A stretch of 64,000 nt of DNA from Mycobacterium sp. Root135 (GTDB taxonomy: Bacteria > Actinomycetota > Actinomycetes > Mycobacteriales > Mycobacteriaceae). Below are positions 24,245-33,349 of the stretch, piece by piece. Where the stretch lies: assembly GCF_001426545.1 (NCBI RefSeq), contig NZ_LMEZ01000009.1, forward strand, positions 549,524 through 613,523, in the 5' to 3' direction. A program made the position numbers and the translations under genes. Positions within the stretch are counted from its first letter, which is position 1, and each line of letters begins with the position of its first letter. The notes below the pieces were generated by a model, which ran no database searches, had not been told where the DNA came from, and was given only the letters and a program-made list of their open reading frames with translations.

Positions 24245-26068
24245 TTACGGCTGCGGGACGGCGGCCAGCAACTTCTCCGTGTATTCGTGCTGCGGGTTCG
24301 CGAAGATCTCGGCGGCGTCGCCGGACTCGACGATCGAGCCGTTGAACATCACCACCAGCCGGTCGGCGAGGTGCTTGACCACCGACAGGTCGTGTGACAC
24401 GAAGAGATACGACAATCCGAACCGCTCCTGCAGATCGAGCAGCAGGTTGACGATGCCCGCCTGGATCGAAACGTCCAGTGCCGACACCGGTTCGTCGAGC
24501 GCCAGGATCTTCGGTTGCAGCGCCAACGCGCGGGCGATGCCGATGCGCTGCTTCTGGCCGCCGGAGAATTCGGCGGGGTACCTGCCGGCGTCCTCGCGGC
24601 GTAGTCCGACGGTGCTCAACAGCTCGGCGACGCGTTCGTCGACGTGCTTCTTGTCGAAGCCGTTGGCGGTCAACGGTTCTGCCAGCGCATCGAAGACGGG
24701 CAGCCGTGGATCGAGGGAGGCGACGGGATCCTGGAACACCACCTGCAGATCGCTCCGCAGGGCCCGCCGGGAGTGGCGGTCCAGCGTGGCGACGTCCTGG
24801 CCGAGGACTTCGATGGAACCACCCTGTGGCGCAGTGAGTTCCAGAACCTGGTGCAGCGTGGTCGACTTCCCGGACCCGGATTCACCGACGATGCCAAGGG
24901 TTTGGCCCTCGCGCAGTTCGAAGCTGATGCCGTCGACGGCCCGCACCTCGCCGATCCGGCGGCGGAACACCGAGCCCTTGGTGAGGGTGAACGTCTTGAC
25001 GAGGTTCTCGACGCGGAGCACGACGGGCGCGTCGGGGTCGGCCGCCGCGTCGACCGGAGCCGTCGAGACGCCGTAGACGTCGGCGGCCGAGCGGCCCGCG
25101 ACGTCCTCGGTGCGGATGCATGCCGCGGTGTGGTCGGGGGCGACGGAGACGAGCTCGGGTTCGGCGGAGAGGCAGTCGTCGACGACCATCGGACACCGCG
25201 GCGCGAACGGGCAGCCCGGGGGGAGCGCCGCCATCGACGGTGGCGCACCGGGAATCGGCACCAGCCGCGACCCTTGGGCGGCGTCGAGGCGGGGCACCGA
25301 ACCGAGCAGTCCGACGGTGTACGGCATGACCCGGCTGCGGGCCAGGTCGGCCACCGGCGCGGTCTCGACGGCCCTGCCCGCGTACATCACCAGTGCGCGG
25401 TCGGCGAATTCCGACACCACGCCGAGGTCGTGGGTGATGATCAGCACGCCTGCGCCCGTGACGTCGCGGGCGGTGCGCAGCACGTCGAGGATCTGCGCCT
25501 GCACCGTCACGTCGAGTGCGGTGGTCGGCTCGTCGCAAATGATGAGGTCCGGGTCGTTGGCGATCGCAATCGCGATCACCACGCGTTGCCGCTCACCGCC
25601 GGACAACTCGTGGGGGAAGGACTTGGCGCGGCGTTCGGGCTGCGATATCCCGACTAGCTCGAGCAGCTCGACGGCCCGGGTCGCGGCGGCCGCGCGGCCA
25701 ATGCCGCGCTGGTGCACGCGAAGTGCTTCGGCGATCTGCTGTCCGACGGGGTAGACGGGGGTCAGCGCCGACATCGGATCCTGGAAGACGGTGCCGACGA
25801 CCCGGCCCCGAATTCGAGACATCCGTTGGTCGTCGAGTCCGATGAGTTCGTCACCCTGCAGACGCACCGATCCGGACACCTGCGCGTATTCCGGGAGCAG
25901 TCCGACGACCGCCATCGCCGTCGCCGACTTGCCAGCGCCTGACTCGCCGACGAGCGCGACGACCTCGCGGGGTTTGACGTCGAACGACATGCCGCGCACT
26001 GCCGCGACGTCTTCGGCGTCGGTGGTGAAGCCGACGCGCAGGTCCTTCACCTGGAGTAATTCGGTCAC
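24245..26068 (-). CDS. oppD: Oligopeptide ABC transporter ATPase, OppD-OppF fusion
   Basis: A 607-residue protein with two full ATPase domains. Domain 1 has Walker A GESGAGKSA, signature LSGGERQR and Walker B DLIICDEPT. Domain 2 has GESGSGKST, FSGGQKQR and ILALDEPVS. Between them (about residues 284-315) is a Cys-rich segment (GCPFAPRC, DDC, AAC) of the oligopeptide transporter C-terminal type. In the M. tuberculosis permease this region carries an iron-sulfur cluster, as far as I recall. The start GTG 26068 overlaps the oppC stop by GTGA. Confidence 0.9.
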   Translation of the reverse strand: MTELLQVKDLRVGFTTDAEDVAAVRGMSFDVKPREVVALVGESGAGKSATAMAVVGLLPEYAQVSGSVRLQGDELIGLDDQRMSRIRGRVVGTVFQDPMSALTPVYPVGQQIAEALRVHQRGIGRAAAATRAVELLELVGISQPERRAKSFPHELSGGERQRVVIAIAIANDPDLIICDEPTTALDVTVQAQILDVLRTARDVTGAGVLIITHDLGVVSEFADRALVMYAGRAVETAPVADLARSRVMPYTVGLLGSVPRLDAAQGSRLVPIPGAPPSMAALPPGCPFAPRCPMVVDDCLSAEPELVSVAPDHTAACIRTEDVAGRSAADVYGVSTAPVDAAADPDAPVVLRVENLVKTFTLTKGSVFRRRIGEVRAVDGISFELREGQTLGIVGESGSGKSTTLHQVLELTAPQGGSIEVLGQDVATLDRHSRRALRSDLQVVFQDPVASLDPRLPVFDALAEPLTANGFDKKHVDERVAELLSTVGLRREDAGRYPAEFSGGQKQRIGIARALALQPKILALDEPVSALDVSIQAGIVNLLLDLQERFGLSYLFVSHDLSVVKHLADRLVVMFNGSIVESGDAAEIFANPQHEYTEKLLAAVPQP

Positions 26069-26994
26069 TTGCGCCGCCGCCGACGGGGTTTCGCACTCGG
26101 GTCGATCGCGTCGCGCAGCCCGTCGCCGATGACGTTGGCGCACAACACGATCAGCACCAGGATTCCTGCCGGAAACAGGAACACCCACGGAAACGTCGTC
26201 ACCGAGGGGGTGCCGTCGGCGATCAGCGTGCCCAGCGAGACGTCGGGCGGTTGGATGCCGAAACCGAGGAACGAGAGGCCGGTCTCGGCGAGGATCGCGA
26301 CGCCGACGTTGAGCGTGGTGTCGATGATGAGGATGGATGCGACGTTCGGCAGCACGTGGCGCACGATGATCCGCCAGTTCGACACGCCCATGTACCTTGC
26401 CGCGGTGACGAATTCGCGTTCACGCAGGCTCATCGTCATCCCGCGCACGATGCGCGCGCTGATCATCCAGCTGAACGCAGCCAGCAGCAGGATCAGCGAG
26501 ATGATCCGGCCCGACTGTCCGAGGCGTGGGGTGACGATGGCGATGAGGATGAAGCTCGGGACCACCAGCAGGAGGTCGACGACCCACATCGCCGTGCGGT
26601 CTCGCCATCCGCCGAAGTAGCCGGCGACTGCGCCGACGGTGGCCGCGATGATCGTCGAGAGGAACGCGACGCAGACACCGATCAGCAGTGACTTCTGCAT
26701 GCCGCGCAGCGTCTGCGCCAGCAGGTCCTGGCCGAGGCCGTTGGTGCCGAACCAGTGGCTGGGACTCGGCGGTTGTTGTAGTGCGAGGAAGTCCAGATCG
26801 GTGTAGCTCCACGGCAGAAACGGCGGAAGTGCGTAACACCCGACGAACATCACCGTCAGCACGGCCAGGGCCGCCACTGCGAGGCGATTGCGGAGGAAGC
26901 GGTGCGTGGTCAGTGTGCGTCGTGAGGCGAATGTGCCTGCGTCCATCCCCGATTGGGCGGTCGACGACGCTTCGGTCGTGGCTGGTTCGGTCAT
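26065..26994 (-). CDS. oppC: Oligopeptide ABC transporter permease, OppC type
   Basis: A 309-residue permease with an N-terminal single helix plus five C-terminal helices. It contains the GTNGLGQDLLAQ periplasmic motif and the EAA loop around EFVTAARYMGVSNWRI. It pairs with OppB to form the membrane channel. It ends with the charged tail PSAKPRRRRRK. The ATG lies one base after the oppB stop; the stop overlaps the ATPase gene. Confidence 0.9.
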   Translation of the reverse strand: MTEPATTEASSTAQSGMDAGTFASRRTLTTHRFLRNRLAVAALAVLTVMFVGCYALPPFLPWSYTDLDFLALQQPPSPSHWFGTNGLGQDLLAQTLRGMQKSLLIGVCVAFLSTIIAATVGAVAGYFGGWRDRTAMWVVDLLLVVPSFILIAIVTPRLGQSGRIISLILLLAAFSWMISARIVRGMTMSLREREFVTAARYMGVSNWRIIVRHVLPNVASILIIDTTLNVGVAILAETGLSFLGFGIQPPDVSLGTLIADGTPSVTTFPWVFLFPAGILVLIVLCANVIGDGLRDAIDPSAKPRRRRRK

Positions 26995-26995
26995 C

Positions 26996-27973
26996 TCAGG
27001 CCACCCTCACCCTCGGGTCCAGCGCCGCGTAGATGACGTCGGACAGCAGGCCGGCCAGCAGAATGGTGGCTCCGGTGAAGACCGTGATCGCGGCGACGAT
27101 GTTGGTGTCCTGAGTGGCGATGCCCTGAACCACCCACTCGCCCATGCCATGCCAGCCGAAGATCTTCTCGACGAACACGGCGCCGGTCACCAATCCGCCG
27201 ACGCCGTAGGCGAACAGAGTGGCCATTGGTATCAGGGCGGTGCGCAGGCCGTGTTTGAACAACGCTTGCCGGCGAGTCAGCCCCTTGGCGCGGGCAGTCC
27301 GGATGAAGTCCTGGCCCAACACGTCGAGCATGGCGTTGCGTTGATAGCGGCTGAAGCCGGCAATCGAGAACAACGCGAGCGTGGCCGTCGGGAGGACGAG
27401 GTGCTGGAGGCGGTCGACGAACTGACCCCACGCGCCGCCGGCGGTCGTGCCGGAGGTCTCGCCGGTGTACTCGAACAGGTTGAAGCCCAACGCGGTGTTG
27501 GTGCGCAGCGCCCCCAGGATCAACAGGTTCGCGACGACGAACGTCGGCATGCTGATCAACAACAGGGACAGCACCGTGATCACGCGGTCGGACACGCGAT
27601 ATTGCCGAACGGCGCCCCACGCCCCGACCACCACCCCGATCAGGGTGCCGAGCACCGAGCCGAGGAACACGAGCCGCAGGCTGACGCCGATGCGCCGCCC
27701 CAATTCGTCCGACACCGGTTGTCCCGCGACGGTGGTGCCAAAGTCGCCCTGCACCGCCTCGGACACCCAGTGGACGTAACGCAGGGGGATCGGCTTGTCG
27801 AGGGAGAGTTCGGCGGCCTTGGCGTCGATGACGGACTGGGGCGGTCGGGGGTTGCGGCCTTCGAGGCTGTCGAGCGGCTTGAACGACCAGGACGCCAGCG
27901 CGAAGGTCAGGAATGACGCCAGGGTGAGGAGCACGACGTAGTTCAGTGCCCGGCGGGCGAGGAAGCGCGTCAT
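26996..27973 (-). CDS. oppB: Oligopeptide ABC transporter permease, OppB type
   Basis: A 325-residue permease with six predicted helices, the N-terminal MTRFLARRALNYVVLL, a large first periplasmic loop and the EAA motif around FIRTARAKGLTRRQAL. It heads the opp operon. In M. tuberculosis, as I recall, a carbonic anhydrase gene lies next to it; here that gene is absent and a small secreted protein gene is divergent at 28166 instead. Confidence 0.9.
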   Translation of the reverse strand: MTRFLARRALNYVVLLTLASFLTFALASWSFKPLDSLEGRNPRPPQSVIDAKAAELSLDKPIPLRYVHWVSEAVQGDFGTTVAGQPVSDELGRRIGVSLRLVFLGSVLGTLIGVVVGAWGAVRQYRVSDRVITVLSLLLISMPTFVVANLLILGALRTNTALGFNLFEYTGETSGTTAGGAWGQFVDRLQHLVLPTATLALFSIAGFSRYQRNAMLDVLGQDFIRTARAKGLTRRQALFKHGLRTALIPMATLFAYGVGGLVTGAVFVEKIFGWHGMGEWVVQGIATQDTNIVAAITVFTGATILLAGLLSDVIYAALDPRVRVA

Positions 27974-28165
27974 GACGCGCCCGTCGGAAACTGCATGGCC
28001 ACAGGGTAGGAGATGAACGCCGGATTGCCCGCGGGCGGCCCACGGAAGTCTTGACTGGGAATGCGCTTCGTGTTTGATGCGCGTCTGCTGCGGTTATCCG
28101 ACGTACAGCGGGGGCCGGCCGGGCCCTCGGGTAAGCCCGAACAGCCCCGAATGGGAGGGACCACC

Positions 28166-28417
28166 ATGAACGTCAAGGCAATGAAGGTGATGGCCGCAAG
28201 CGTCGGTGCTGGCGCGCTGATTGCGGGTGGCGCGTTGACCGTGGCCACGTCGAGTTCGGCGGAGCCGGCGACCCCGGGCCCCGTGCCCACCGAGGAAGCC
28301 ACGACAGGCGAGACCACGACGGAGACGACGGCTCCCGAGACGCCGACGACGTCGTCCGCGGTTCCCGAGATCGAAGGACCCGCTGAGCTGCCGCCTGAGC
28401 AGGAGGATGCGCTCTAA
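28166..28417 (+). CDS. Small secreted Thr/Pro/Glu-rich protein
   Basis: An 83-residue protein. The N-terminal signal peptide has a basic start (NVKAMK), an Ala/Gly-rich hydrophobic core and a cleavage site after about A32 (SSA). The mature 51 residues are almost only Thr, Pro, Glu, Ala and Ser and appear disordered; Thr/Pro-rich segments like this are typical O-mannosylation substrates. The ATG 28166 has GGGAGGG 6 bases upstream. Function unknown. Divergent from oppB; convergent with the DUF5666-like gene. Confidence 0.65.
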   Translation: MNVKAMKVMAASVGAGALIAGGALTVATSSSAEPATPGPVPTEEATTGETTTETTAPETPTTSSAVPEIEGPAELPPEQEDAL

Positions 28418-28421
28418 GCGC

Positions 28422-28886
28422 TCAGTTACCTGGCGAAAGGGGAGGCCCCATGGTGGAAACCGTGGCGGTCTCCCCTTTTCGCGTGGCCGTGATGACGACG
28501 GGGTCGCCGACGGCGAACGGCGGTGCGCTGGCACCCTCGACTTCGTGGATGGCGTAGGTCTGCGTGAAGCCGTCGGTGCTGCGGGCCGTCACCGACGTCG
28601 GTGAGATCGCGGTGATCTTGCCGGTTTGGGTGAGCCGGGTTTCGTAGCCGGCGCCGTCGGCGACGACGTATTCGCCGTGCAGCGAGGCGGGTTCTGGGTT
28701 GCCGCCATGTCGCGCTCCTGGCGGTGAGCCCGGAGGTCCCTCGAACCCGCCAAAGCCGGCGAAGTCCCCGAAACTGCCGTGGGCAGCGGTGTCGGTGGCC
28801 GCAGCGATGGCCGCTCCTCCGACGCCTGCCACGGCGGCCGCCACCGCGACGGCGCCGATCGTCTTGCGCATGCCCCAGGTGTTCAC
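28422..28886 (-). CDS. Secreted DUF5666-like protein
   Basis: A 154-residue exported protein (counting from GTG 28886; ATG 28871 is an alternative 5 codons in). It has a signal peptide of Ala/Val/Gly repeats ending near AAATDTAAHG and a Gly/Phe/Pro-rich linker (GFGGFEGPPGSPPG). A C-terminal small beta domain (ITAISPTSVTARSTDG, GDPVVITATRKG) resembles DUF5666. It is divergent from the response regulator, and a large operator-like inverted repeat lies between them, so it is a likely target of that regulator. Confidence 0.65.
   Translation of the reverse strand: MNTWGMRKTIGAVAVAAAVAGVGGAAIAAATDTAAHGSFGDFAGFGGFEGPPGSPPGARHGGNPEPASLHGEYVVADGAGYETRLTQTGKITAISPTSVTARSTDGFTQTYAIHEVEGASAPPFAVGDPVVITATRKGETATVSTMGPPLSPGN
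28436..28478 (+). terminator. Hairpin terminator after the small secreted protein gene
   Basis: Arms AAAGGGGAGGCC (28436-28447) and GGTCTCCCCTTT (28467-28478) pair with one mismatch and are followed by T residues on the + strand. It lies inside the 3' end of the convergent DUF5666-like gene. Confidence 0.55.
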
Positions 28887-28909
28887 GGGAGCCACTCTGC
28901 CGGTTTGAG

Positions 28910-28952
28910 CTATGCGCCAGCTGTGAAGCCGGATTTCACAGCTCGCGCATAG
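28910..28952. promoter_or_regulatory. Large inverted repeat, probable response-regulator operator
   Basis: CTATGCGCCAGCTGTGAA (28910-28927) and its inverted copy (28935-28952) match in 17 of 18 positions, with a 7-base spacer. Each arm itself contains two pentamers, CACAG and CATAG, spaced exactly 11 bases apart. It lies between the divergent DUF5666-like and response regulator genes. The same 11-base direct repeat recurs at 31344 and 33290. Confidence 0.7.
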
Positions 28953-28988
28953 GGTTGGCACAGGACGTGCCCATCGCACCGGCCCACA

Positions 28989-29756
28989 ATGAGGACGATG
29001 ACCACCATGAACGGCGCCGACCGCGAACATGCCGATCCCGCGCGGCTCGTCATGCGCCGGTCCGACGGCAAGCCGATCAACGTACTGGTGGTCGACGACG
29101 AGCCGGTGCTTGCCGAACTCGTGTCGATGGCCCTGCGCTACGAGGGCTGGGACATCTCGACGGCGGGCGACGGAGAGACAGCGATCGCCCTGGCCCGCGA
29201 GAACCCGCCCGACGTCGTCGTGCTGGACGTGATGCTGCCCGACATGAGCGGGCTCGACGTGCTGCACGAGCTGCGCGCTCAGATTCCCGGCCTTCCGCTG
29301 CTGCTGTTGACGGCGAAGGACTCCGTCGAGGACCGCATCGCCGGTTTGACGGCCGGCGGAGACGACTACGTCACCAAACCCTTCAGCCTCGAAGAGGTCG
29401 TGCTGCGGCTGCGCGCTCTGCTGCGGCGCACCGGGGTGGCCGACGAGACGGGCGGCGCCCAGATCGTGGTCGGCGACCTGGTGCTCGACGAGGACAGCCA
29501 CGAGGTCACCCGCGCTGGGGAGCCGATTACGTTGACGGCCACCGAATTCGAGCTGTTGCGGTTCATGATGCGCAACGCCAAGCGGGTCCTGAGCAAGGCC
29601 CAGATCCTCGACAGGGTGTGGAGCTACGACTTCGGCGGCCGCTCCAACATCGTCGAGTTGTACGTGTCCTACCTTCGCAAGAAGATCGACAGCGGCCGTG
29701 AGCCGATGATCCACACGTTGCGCGGCGCCGGGTACGTACTCAAGCCACCGCGATGA
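28989..29756 (+). CDS. OmpR/PhoB-family response regulator
   Basis: A 255-residue regulator. The receiver domain (about residues 28-145) has VVDDEP, the phospho-accepting Asp in VVVLDVMLP and the conserved Lys in YVTKPFS. The winged-helix domain (about 155-253) has the recognition stretch SNIVELYVSYLRKKI. The sensor kinase follows with an ATGA overlap. Three in-frame ATGs (28989, 28998, 29007) are possible; 29007 has GAGGAC about 10 bases upstream. It resembles TrcR-type mycobacterial regulators. Its likely sites are the 11-bp-spaced repeats nearby. Confidence 0.88.
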   Translation: MRTMTTMNGADREHADPARLVMRRSDGKPINVLVVDDEPVLAELVSMALRYEGWDISTAGDGETAIALARENPPDVVVLDVMLPDMSGLDVLHELRAQIPGLPLLLLTAKDSVEDRIAGLTAGGDDYVTKPFSLEEVVLRLRALLRRTGVADETGGAQIVVGDLVLDEDSHEVTRAGEPITLTATEFELLRFMMRNAKRVLSKAQILDRVWSYDFGGRSNIVELYVSYLRKKIDSGREPMIHTLRGAGYVLKPPR

Positions 29757-31381
29757 GTCGGGACGCTGGCGACGCGGCGTCGCACAGTCGGATCCTGTCG
29801 CCGCGCACCTGGTCGCTCCGCATGCGACTGCTGCTCACCCAGGTGGTGCTGCTCGCGGCGGTGTGCGCGAGCATCGGCCTCGCGACCGAGTTTGCGCTGC
29901 AACGCTTTCTGGTGCGCCAGCTCGACGACCAAGTGGTCGAGGCTGGGAAGCGCTCGGCGGCCATCTTCGAGCTCCCCCCGCCGATGTTTCGCCCGCCACC
30001 CGACTCGCCGGAGGATTCGGGCCGCGAGCGTGACGCCTTTCCGTCCCGTTACCGCTTCTTCGACCCCGAGGTGGGCCCCGGCCCCGGCTTCCTGAACGCG
30101 CCGGGGCAGGCGACGCGGACCGTGGGAGCCGTCGTGTCCCCGTCGGGGGCGGTCGACGCCGGTGTCATCAACACCGACGGCGGCCGGGCGCAGATCAGCG
30201 CCGCCGCGGCCGCGGCGCTGGCGAAGGTGCCGCCGACCCGTACGCCGGTGACGATCGAACTCGACGGCTTGGGTCGGTATCGGGTGATCGCGTTGCACGC
30301 CCGCCACGGTGACGAAACGATCGTGACGGGGTTGCCGACCGCCGTCGTCGACGACACCCTGCTGTGGGTCGTCGGGATGTTCTGCGTCCTCGCGGTGATC
30401 GCACTGATCGGCGCGGCCACCGCCGGTCTGCTCGTCATCCGGAGGCAACTGGCGCCGCTGTCGAGGGTCACCTCCGCCGCCCGTGACGTCGCGACCCTCG
30501 AACTCGACAAGGGTGAGGTCAACCTGCCCAGTCGCATCGTCGAGGTCGACCCGAAGGGCGTCAACACGGAGGTGGGTCAGCTCGGGACGGCGCTGAACAC
30601 GATGCTCGACCGCGTCGCAGGGGCGTTGTCCGCGCGCCACGCCAGCGAGACGCGCGTGCGTCAGTTCGTCGCCGACGCGAGCCACGAGCTGCGTACTCCG
30701 CTCGCCGCGATCCGCGGGTATACCGAACTGGCGCAACGAAAGAGCCATGAGCTGCCCGCCGACGTCGCCCATGCGATGAACCGGGTGGAGTCCGAGACCG
30801 GGCGTATGACGCACCTCGTCGAGGACCTGCTGCTGCTCGCCCGACTCGACTCGGGACGGGCACTGGTGCGGGAACCCGTCGACGTGTCGATGCTCGTCGT
30901 CGACGCGGTGAGTGACGCCCACATTGCGGGTCTCGACCATGACTGGGCGCTCGATCTTCCCGAGGAGCCGGTCGTCGTGGTAGGCGACGAGGCGCGACTG
31001 CAGCAGGTGCTGGTGAACCTGTTGGCAAACGCCAGGATTCACACGCCCGCGGGAACCGCGGTCACCACGTCACTGTCCAAGGAGGGTGACACGGCGGTGC
31101 TGACCGTGGCCGACGACGGCCCCGGCATCGCCGCGGACCTGCTGCCGGAGATCTTCGAGAGGTTCGCGAGGGGCGACTCGTCCCGATCGCGGCGCACGGG
31201 TGCCCCCGCGGCGAGCGGCAGCACCGGTCTGGGCCTTGCCATCGTCGCCGCGGTGGTCAAGGCGCACGACGGGACGATCGAGGTCCGAAGCGAGCCCGGC
31301 CGGACGGAATTCGTCGTCCGCCTTCCCGCCCCCACCGAAAGTTCACAGTCGACGCACAGGCCGAGCCAATCGCCCGCATAG
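29753..31381 (+). CDS. Membrane sensor histidine kinase
   Basis: A 542-residue kinase. Two membrane helices (about 24-45 and 203-229) flank a Pro-rich external sensor region of about 155 residues. Then come a HAMP segment, a HisKA dimerisation domain with H311 in DASHELRTP, and an ATPase domain with the N box at N422-N426, DDGPGI and GSTGLGLAI. A Pro/Ala insert (RRTGAPAASG) lies just before the last glycine motif. The start overlaps the response regulator stop. The 3' end contains direct-repeat sites that precede the glycosyltransferase gene. Confidence 0.88.
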   Translation: MSRDAGDAASHSRILSPRTWSLRMRLLLTQVVLLAAVCASIGLATEFALQRFLVRQLDDQVVEAGKRSAAIFELPPPMFRPPPDSPEDSGRERDAFPSRYRFFDPEVGPGPGFLNAPGQATRTVGAVVSPSGAVDAGVINTDGGRAQISAAAAAALAKVPPTRTPVTIELDGLGRYRVIALHARHGDETIVTGLPTAVVDDTLLWVVGMFCVLAVIALIGAATAGLLVIRRQLAPLSRVTSAARDVATLELDKGEVNLPSRIVEVDPKGVNTEVGQLGTALNTMLDRVAGALSARHASETRVRQFVADASHELRTPLAAIRGYTELAQRKSHELPADVAHAMNRVESETGRMTHLVEDLLLLARLDSGRALVREPVDVSMLVVDAVSDAHIAGLDHDWALDLPEEPVVVVGDEARLQQVLVNLLANARIHTPAGTAVTTSLSKEGDTAVLTVADDGPGIAADLLPEIFERFARGDSSRSRRTGAPAASGSTGLGLAIVAAVVKAHDGTIEVRSEPGRTEFVVRLPAPTESSQSTHRPSQSPA

Positions 31382-31392
31382 CCGACTCACCG
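31344..31392 (+). promoter_or_regulatory. Direct repeats upstream of the first GT39 gene
   Basis: CACAG at 31344 and 31355 (11-base spacing) is followed by CATAG at 31377 and a weaker CACCG at 31388, all in one 11-base register. It lies in the 3' end of the kinase gene, 13-60 bases before GTG 31405. Same layout as the operator at 28910-28952. Confidence 0.55.
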
Positions 31393-31404
31393 AAGATCGT
31401 TTGC

Positions 31405-33294
31405 GTGACCGCCGTTCTCACGCGCCCTGCGCACGCAGACGACGGCGCCACCGAACCCGACGACCTGCGCCGTCAGCGCCTCACGGTCGGTGAGCGGGTG
31501 GCGCTCGGAGTCCTGTTGGTGACCACGGCGGTGCTGTACCTGTGGAACCTGTCAGTCAACGAGTGGGCCAACGGCTTCTACTCCGCAGCCGTGCAGGCGG
31601 GCGCGGAGAACTGGACGGCGATGCTGTTCGGCTCCAGTGACGCGGGAAACGCGATCACCGTCGACAAGACGCCCGCCGCGCTGTGGGTGATGGACGTCTC
31701 GGTCCGGCTCTTCGGGCTCAACTCGTGGAGCGTGTTGGTGCCGCAGGCGCTGGAGGGGGTGGCTGCGGTCGCGCTGCTCTACGCTGCGGTCCGCCGCGCG
31801 GCCGGTCCGTCGGCCGCGTTGCTCGCCGGTGCGGTGTTCGCGCTGACACCCGTCGCGGCGCTGATGTTCCGGTTCAACAACCCCGATTCCCTGCTGGTGC
31901 TCGCCCTGGTGGCCGCCGCGTACTGCGTGCAACGGGCCTGCGAGCGGGATGCCAACCGCTGGTGGATGATTGGTGCTGGAGCCGCGGTCGGAGTCGGATT
32001 CCTGGCCAAGATGATGCAGGCCTTCCTGGTGCTACCCGCGTTCGGTGTGGCGTATGTGATCGCGGCGGCCGTGCCGCTGCGCACGCGGCTGCTCCGGTCG
32101 GCCGGCGCCGTGGCGGCAATGGTGGTCAGCGGCGGCTGGTACCTGCTGCTCGTCGAGCTGTGGCCGGCGTCCTCACGCCCGTACATCGGTGGCTCGCAGG
32201 ACGACAGCATCGTCGAACTGGCCCTGGGCTACAACGGAATAGGCAGGCTCACCGGCGAGGAGACCGGCGGCCTCGGCAACATGAACTTCGACGTCGGCTG
32301 GGGCAGGTTGTTCGGCACCTCGATGGGCACCTACAGCGCCTGGCTGATCCCCGCCGCGGTCATCTGTCTCGCCGCCGGGGTGATCATCACGCGCCGTGCT
32401 CCCCGGACCGATCCGGCACGGGTGGGTCTGATCATCTGGGGCGGCTGGCTGGTGGTCACCGCCGTGGTCTTCAGCTACGCCAACGGCATCCTGCACCAGT
32501 ACTACACGGTCGCCCTCGCGCCCGCGATCGGCGGGACCATCGGAATCGGTGCAGTTCTGTTGTGGCGCAAGAGAACCGACGTGCGGACCGCTGTCGCGAT
32601 GTCGGGCGCCGTGCTGGTGACGGTCGTCCTCGCCGCGGTTCTGCTTGCCCGTCGCCACGACTGGTTGCCCTGGCTCGGCACGGCCGTCGCCGTCGCAGGC
32701 GTCGCCGCCGCGGTACTGCTTCTGGTCATAGGTCGGCTCCCGCGTCGGGTCGCCAGCGGCGTCGCCGCAATCGCCGTGCTGGCCTGCCTGGCCGCACCGA
32801 CCGCCTACGCGCTTGCCACGGCCGCCACCCCGCACTCCGGGGCGATCCCGTCGGTCGGGCCGGCGCGAGCCCACGGTTCGTTCGGCGGTCCAGGGGGTCC
32901 CGGCGCTGGCTTCCTCGACATTCCCAAGCCAGGACCGGGGCTGACGGCTCTGCTGTCCGACGGCGCCGACGGTTTCCGGTGGACGGCCGCCGTCGTGGGG
33001 TCGAGCAACGCAGCGGGCTACCAGCTGACCGCCGATGCTCCGGTCATGGCCGTCGGAGGGTTCAACGGCACCGATCCCGCCCCGACGCTCGGCGAGTTCC
33101 AGGACGATGTCGCCGACGGTCGAATTCATTACTTCATCAAGGCGCACTCGATGTTCGGCATGCCGGTGGGACGCGGCACGACCGGCAGCCGCGAGGCCGC
33201 CGACATTGGCGAATGGGTCGAGGCGCACTACTCACCGATGACTGTCGACGGCGTCGTCCTCTACGACCTGACCGAGGTGCCCAATCACTCATAG
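31405..33294 (+). CDS. GT39-type membrane glycosyltransferase (first paralogue)
   Basis: A 629-residue polytopic protein of the GT-C superfamily (ArnT/PMT, YkcB-like), with about 11-12 membrane helices. The conserved loop DAGNAITVDKTPAALWVMD (about residues 76-94) and FRFNNPDSLL follow the first helices. The C-terminal 150 residues form an external soluble domain after a Gly/Pro-rich linker (GSFGGPGGPGAG). It should transfer a sugar from a polyprenyl-phosphate donor outside the membrane; the acceptor is unknown. GTG start at 31405. Clear paralogue of the gene at 34657. Confidence 0.82.
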   Translation: MTAVLTRPAHADDGATEPDDLRRQRLTVGERVALGVLLVTTAVLYLWNLSVNEWANGFYSAAVQAGAENWTAMLFGSSDAGNAITVDKTPAALWVMDVSVRLFGLNSWSVLVPQALEGVAAVALLYAAVRRAAGPSAALLAGAVFALTPVAALMFRFNNPDSLLVLALVAAAYCVQRACERDANRWWMIGAGAAVGVGFLAKMMQAFLVLPAFGVAYVIAAAVPLRTRLLRSAGAVAAMVVSGGWYLLLVELWPASSRPYIGGSQDDSIVELALGYNGIGRLTGEETGGLGNMNFDVGWGRLFGTSMGTYSAWLIPAAVICLAAGVIITRRAPRTDPARVGLIIWGGWLVVTAVVFSYANGILHQYYTVALAPAIGGTIGIGAVLLWRKRTDVRTAVAMSGAVLVTVVLAAVLLARRHDWLPWLGTAVAVAGVAAAVLLLVIGRLPRRVASGVAAIAVLACLAAPTAYALATAATPHSGAIPSVGPARAHGSFGGPGGPGAGFLDIPKPGPGLTALLSDGADGFRWTAAVVGSSNAAGYQLTADAPVMAVGGFNGTDPAPTLGEFQDDVADGRIHYFIKAHSMFGMPVGRGTTGSREAADIGEWVEAHYSPMTVDGVVLYDLTEVPNHS

Positions 33295-33305
33295 CCGACG
33301 CATAG
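33290..33305 (+). promoter_or_regulatory. Direct repeat upstream of the GT2-GtrA gene
   Basis: CATAG at 33290 and 33301, 11-base spacing, sits on the stop codon of the first GT39 gene and 45 bases before ATG 33350. It matches the repeats at 28910-28952 and 31344. Confidence 0.55.
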
Positions 33306-33349
33306 CTTGCGCAAACAGTCACCACGAGCAGCCGAACGACGATGGAGAC

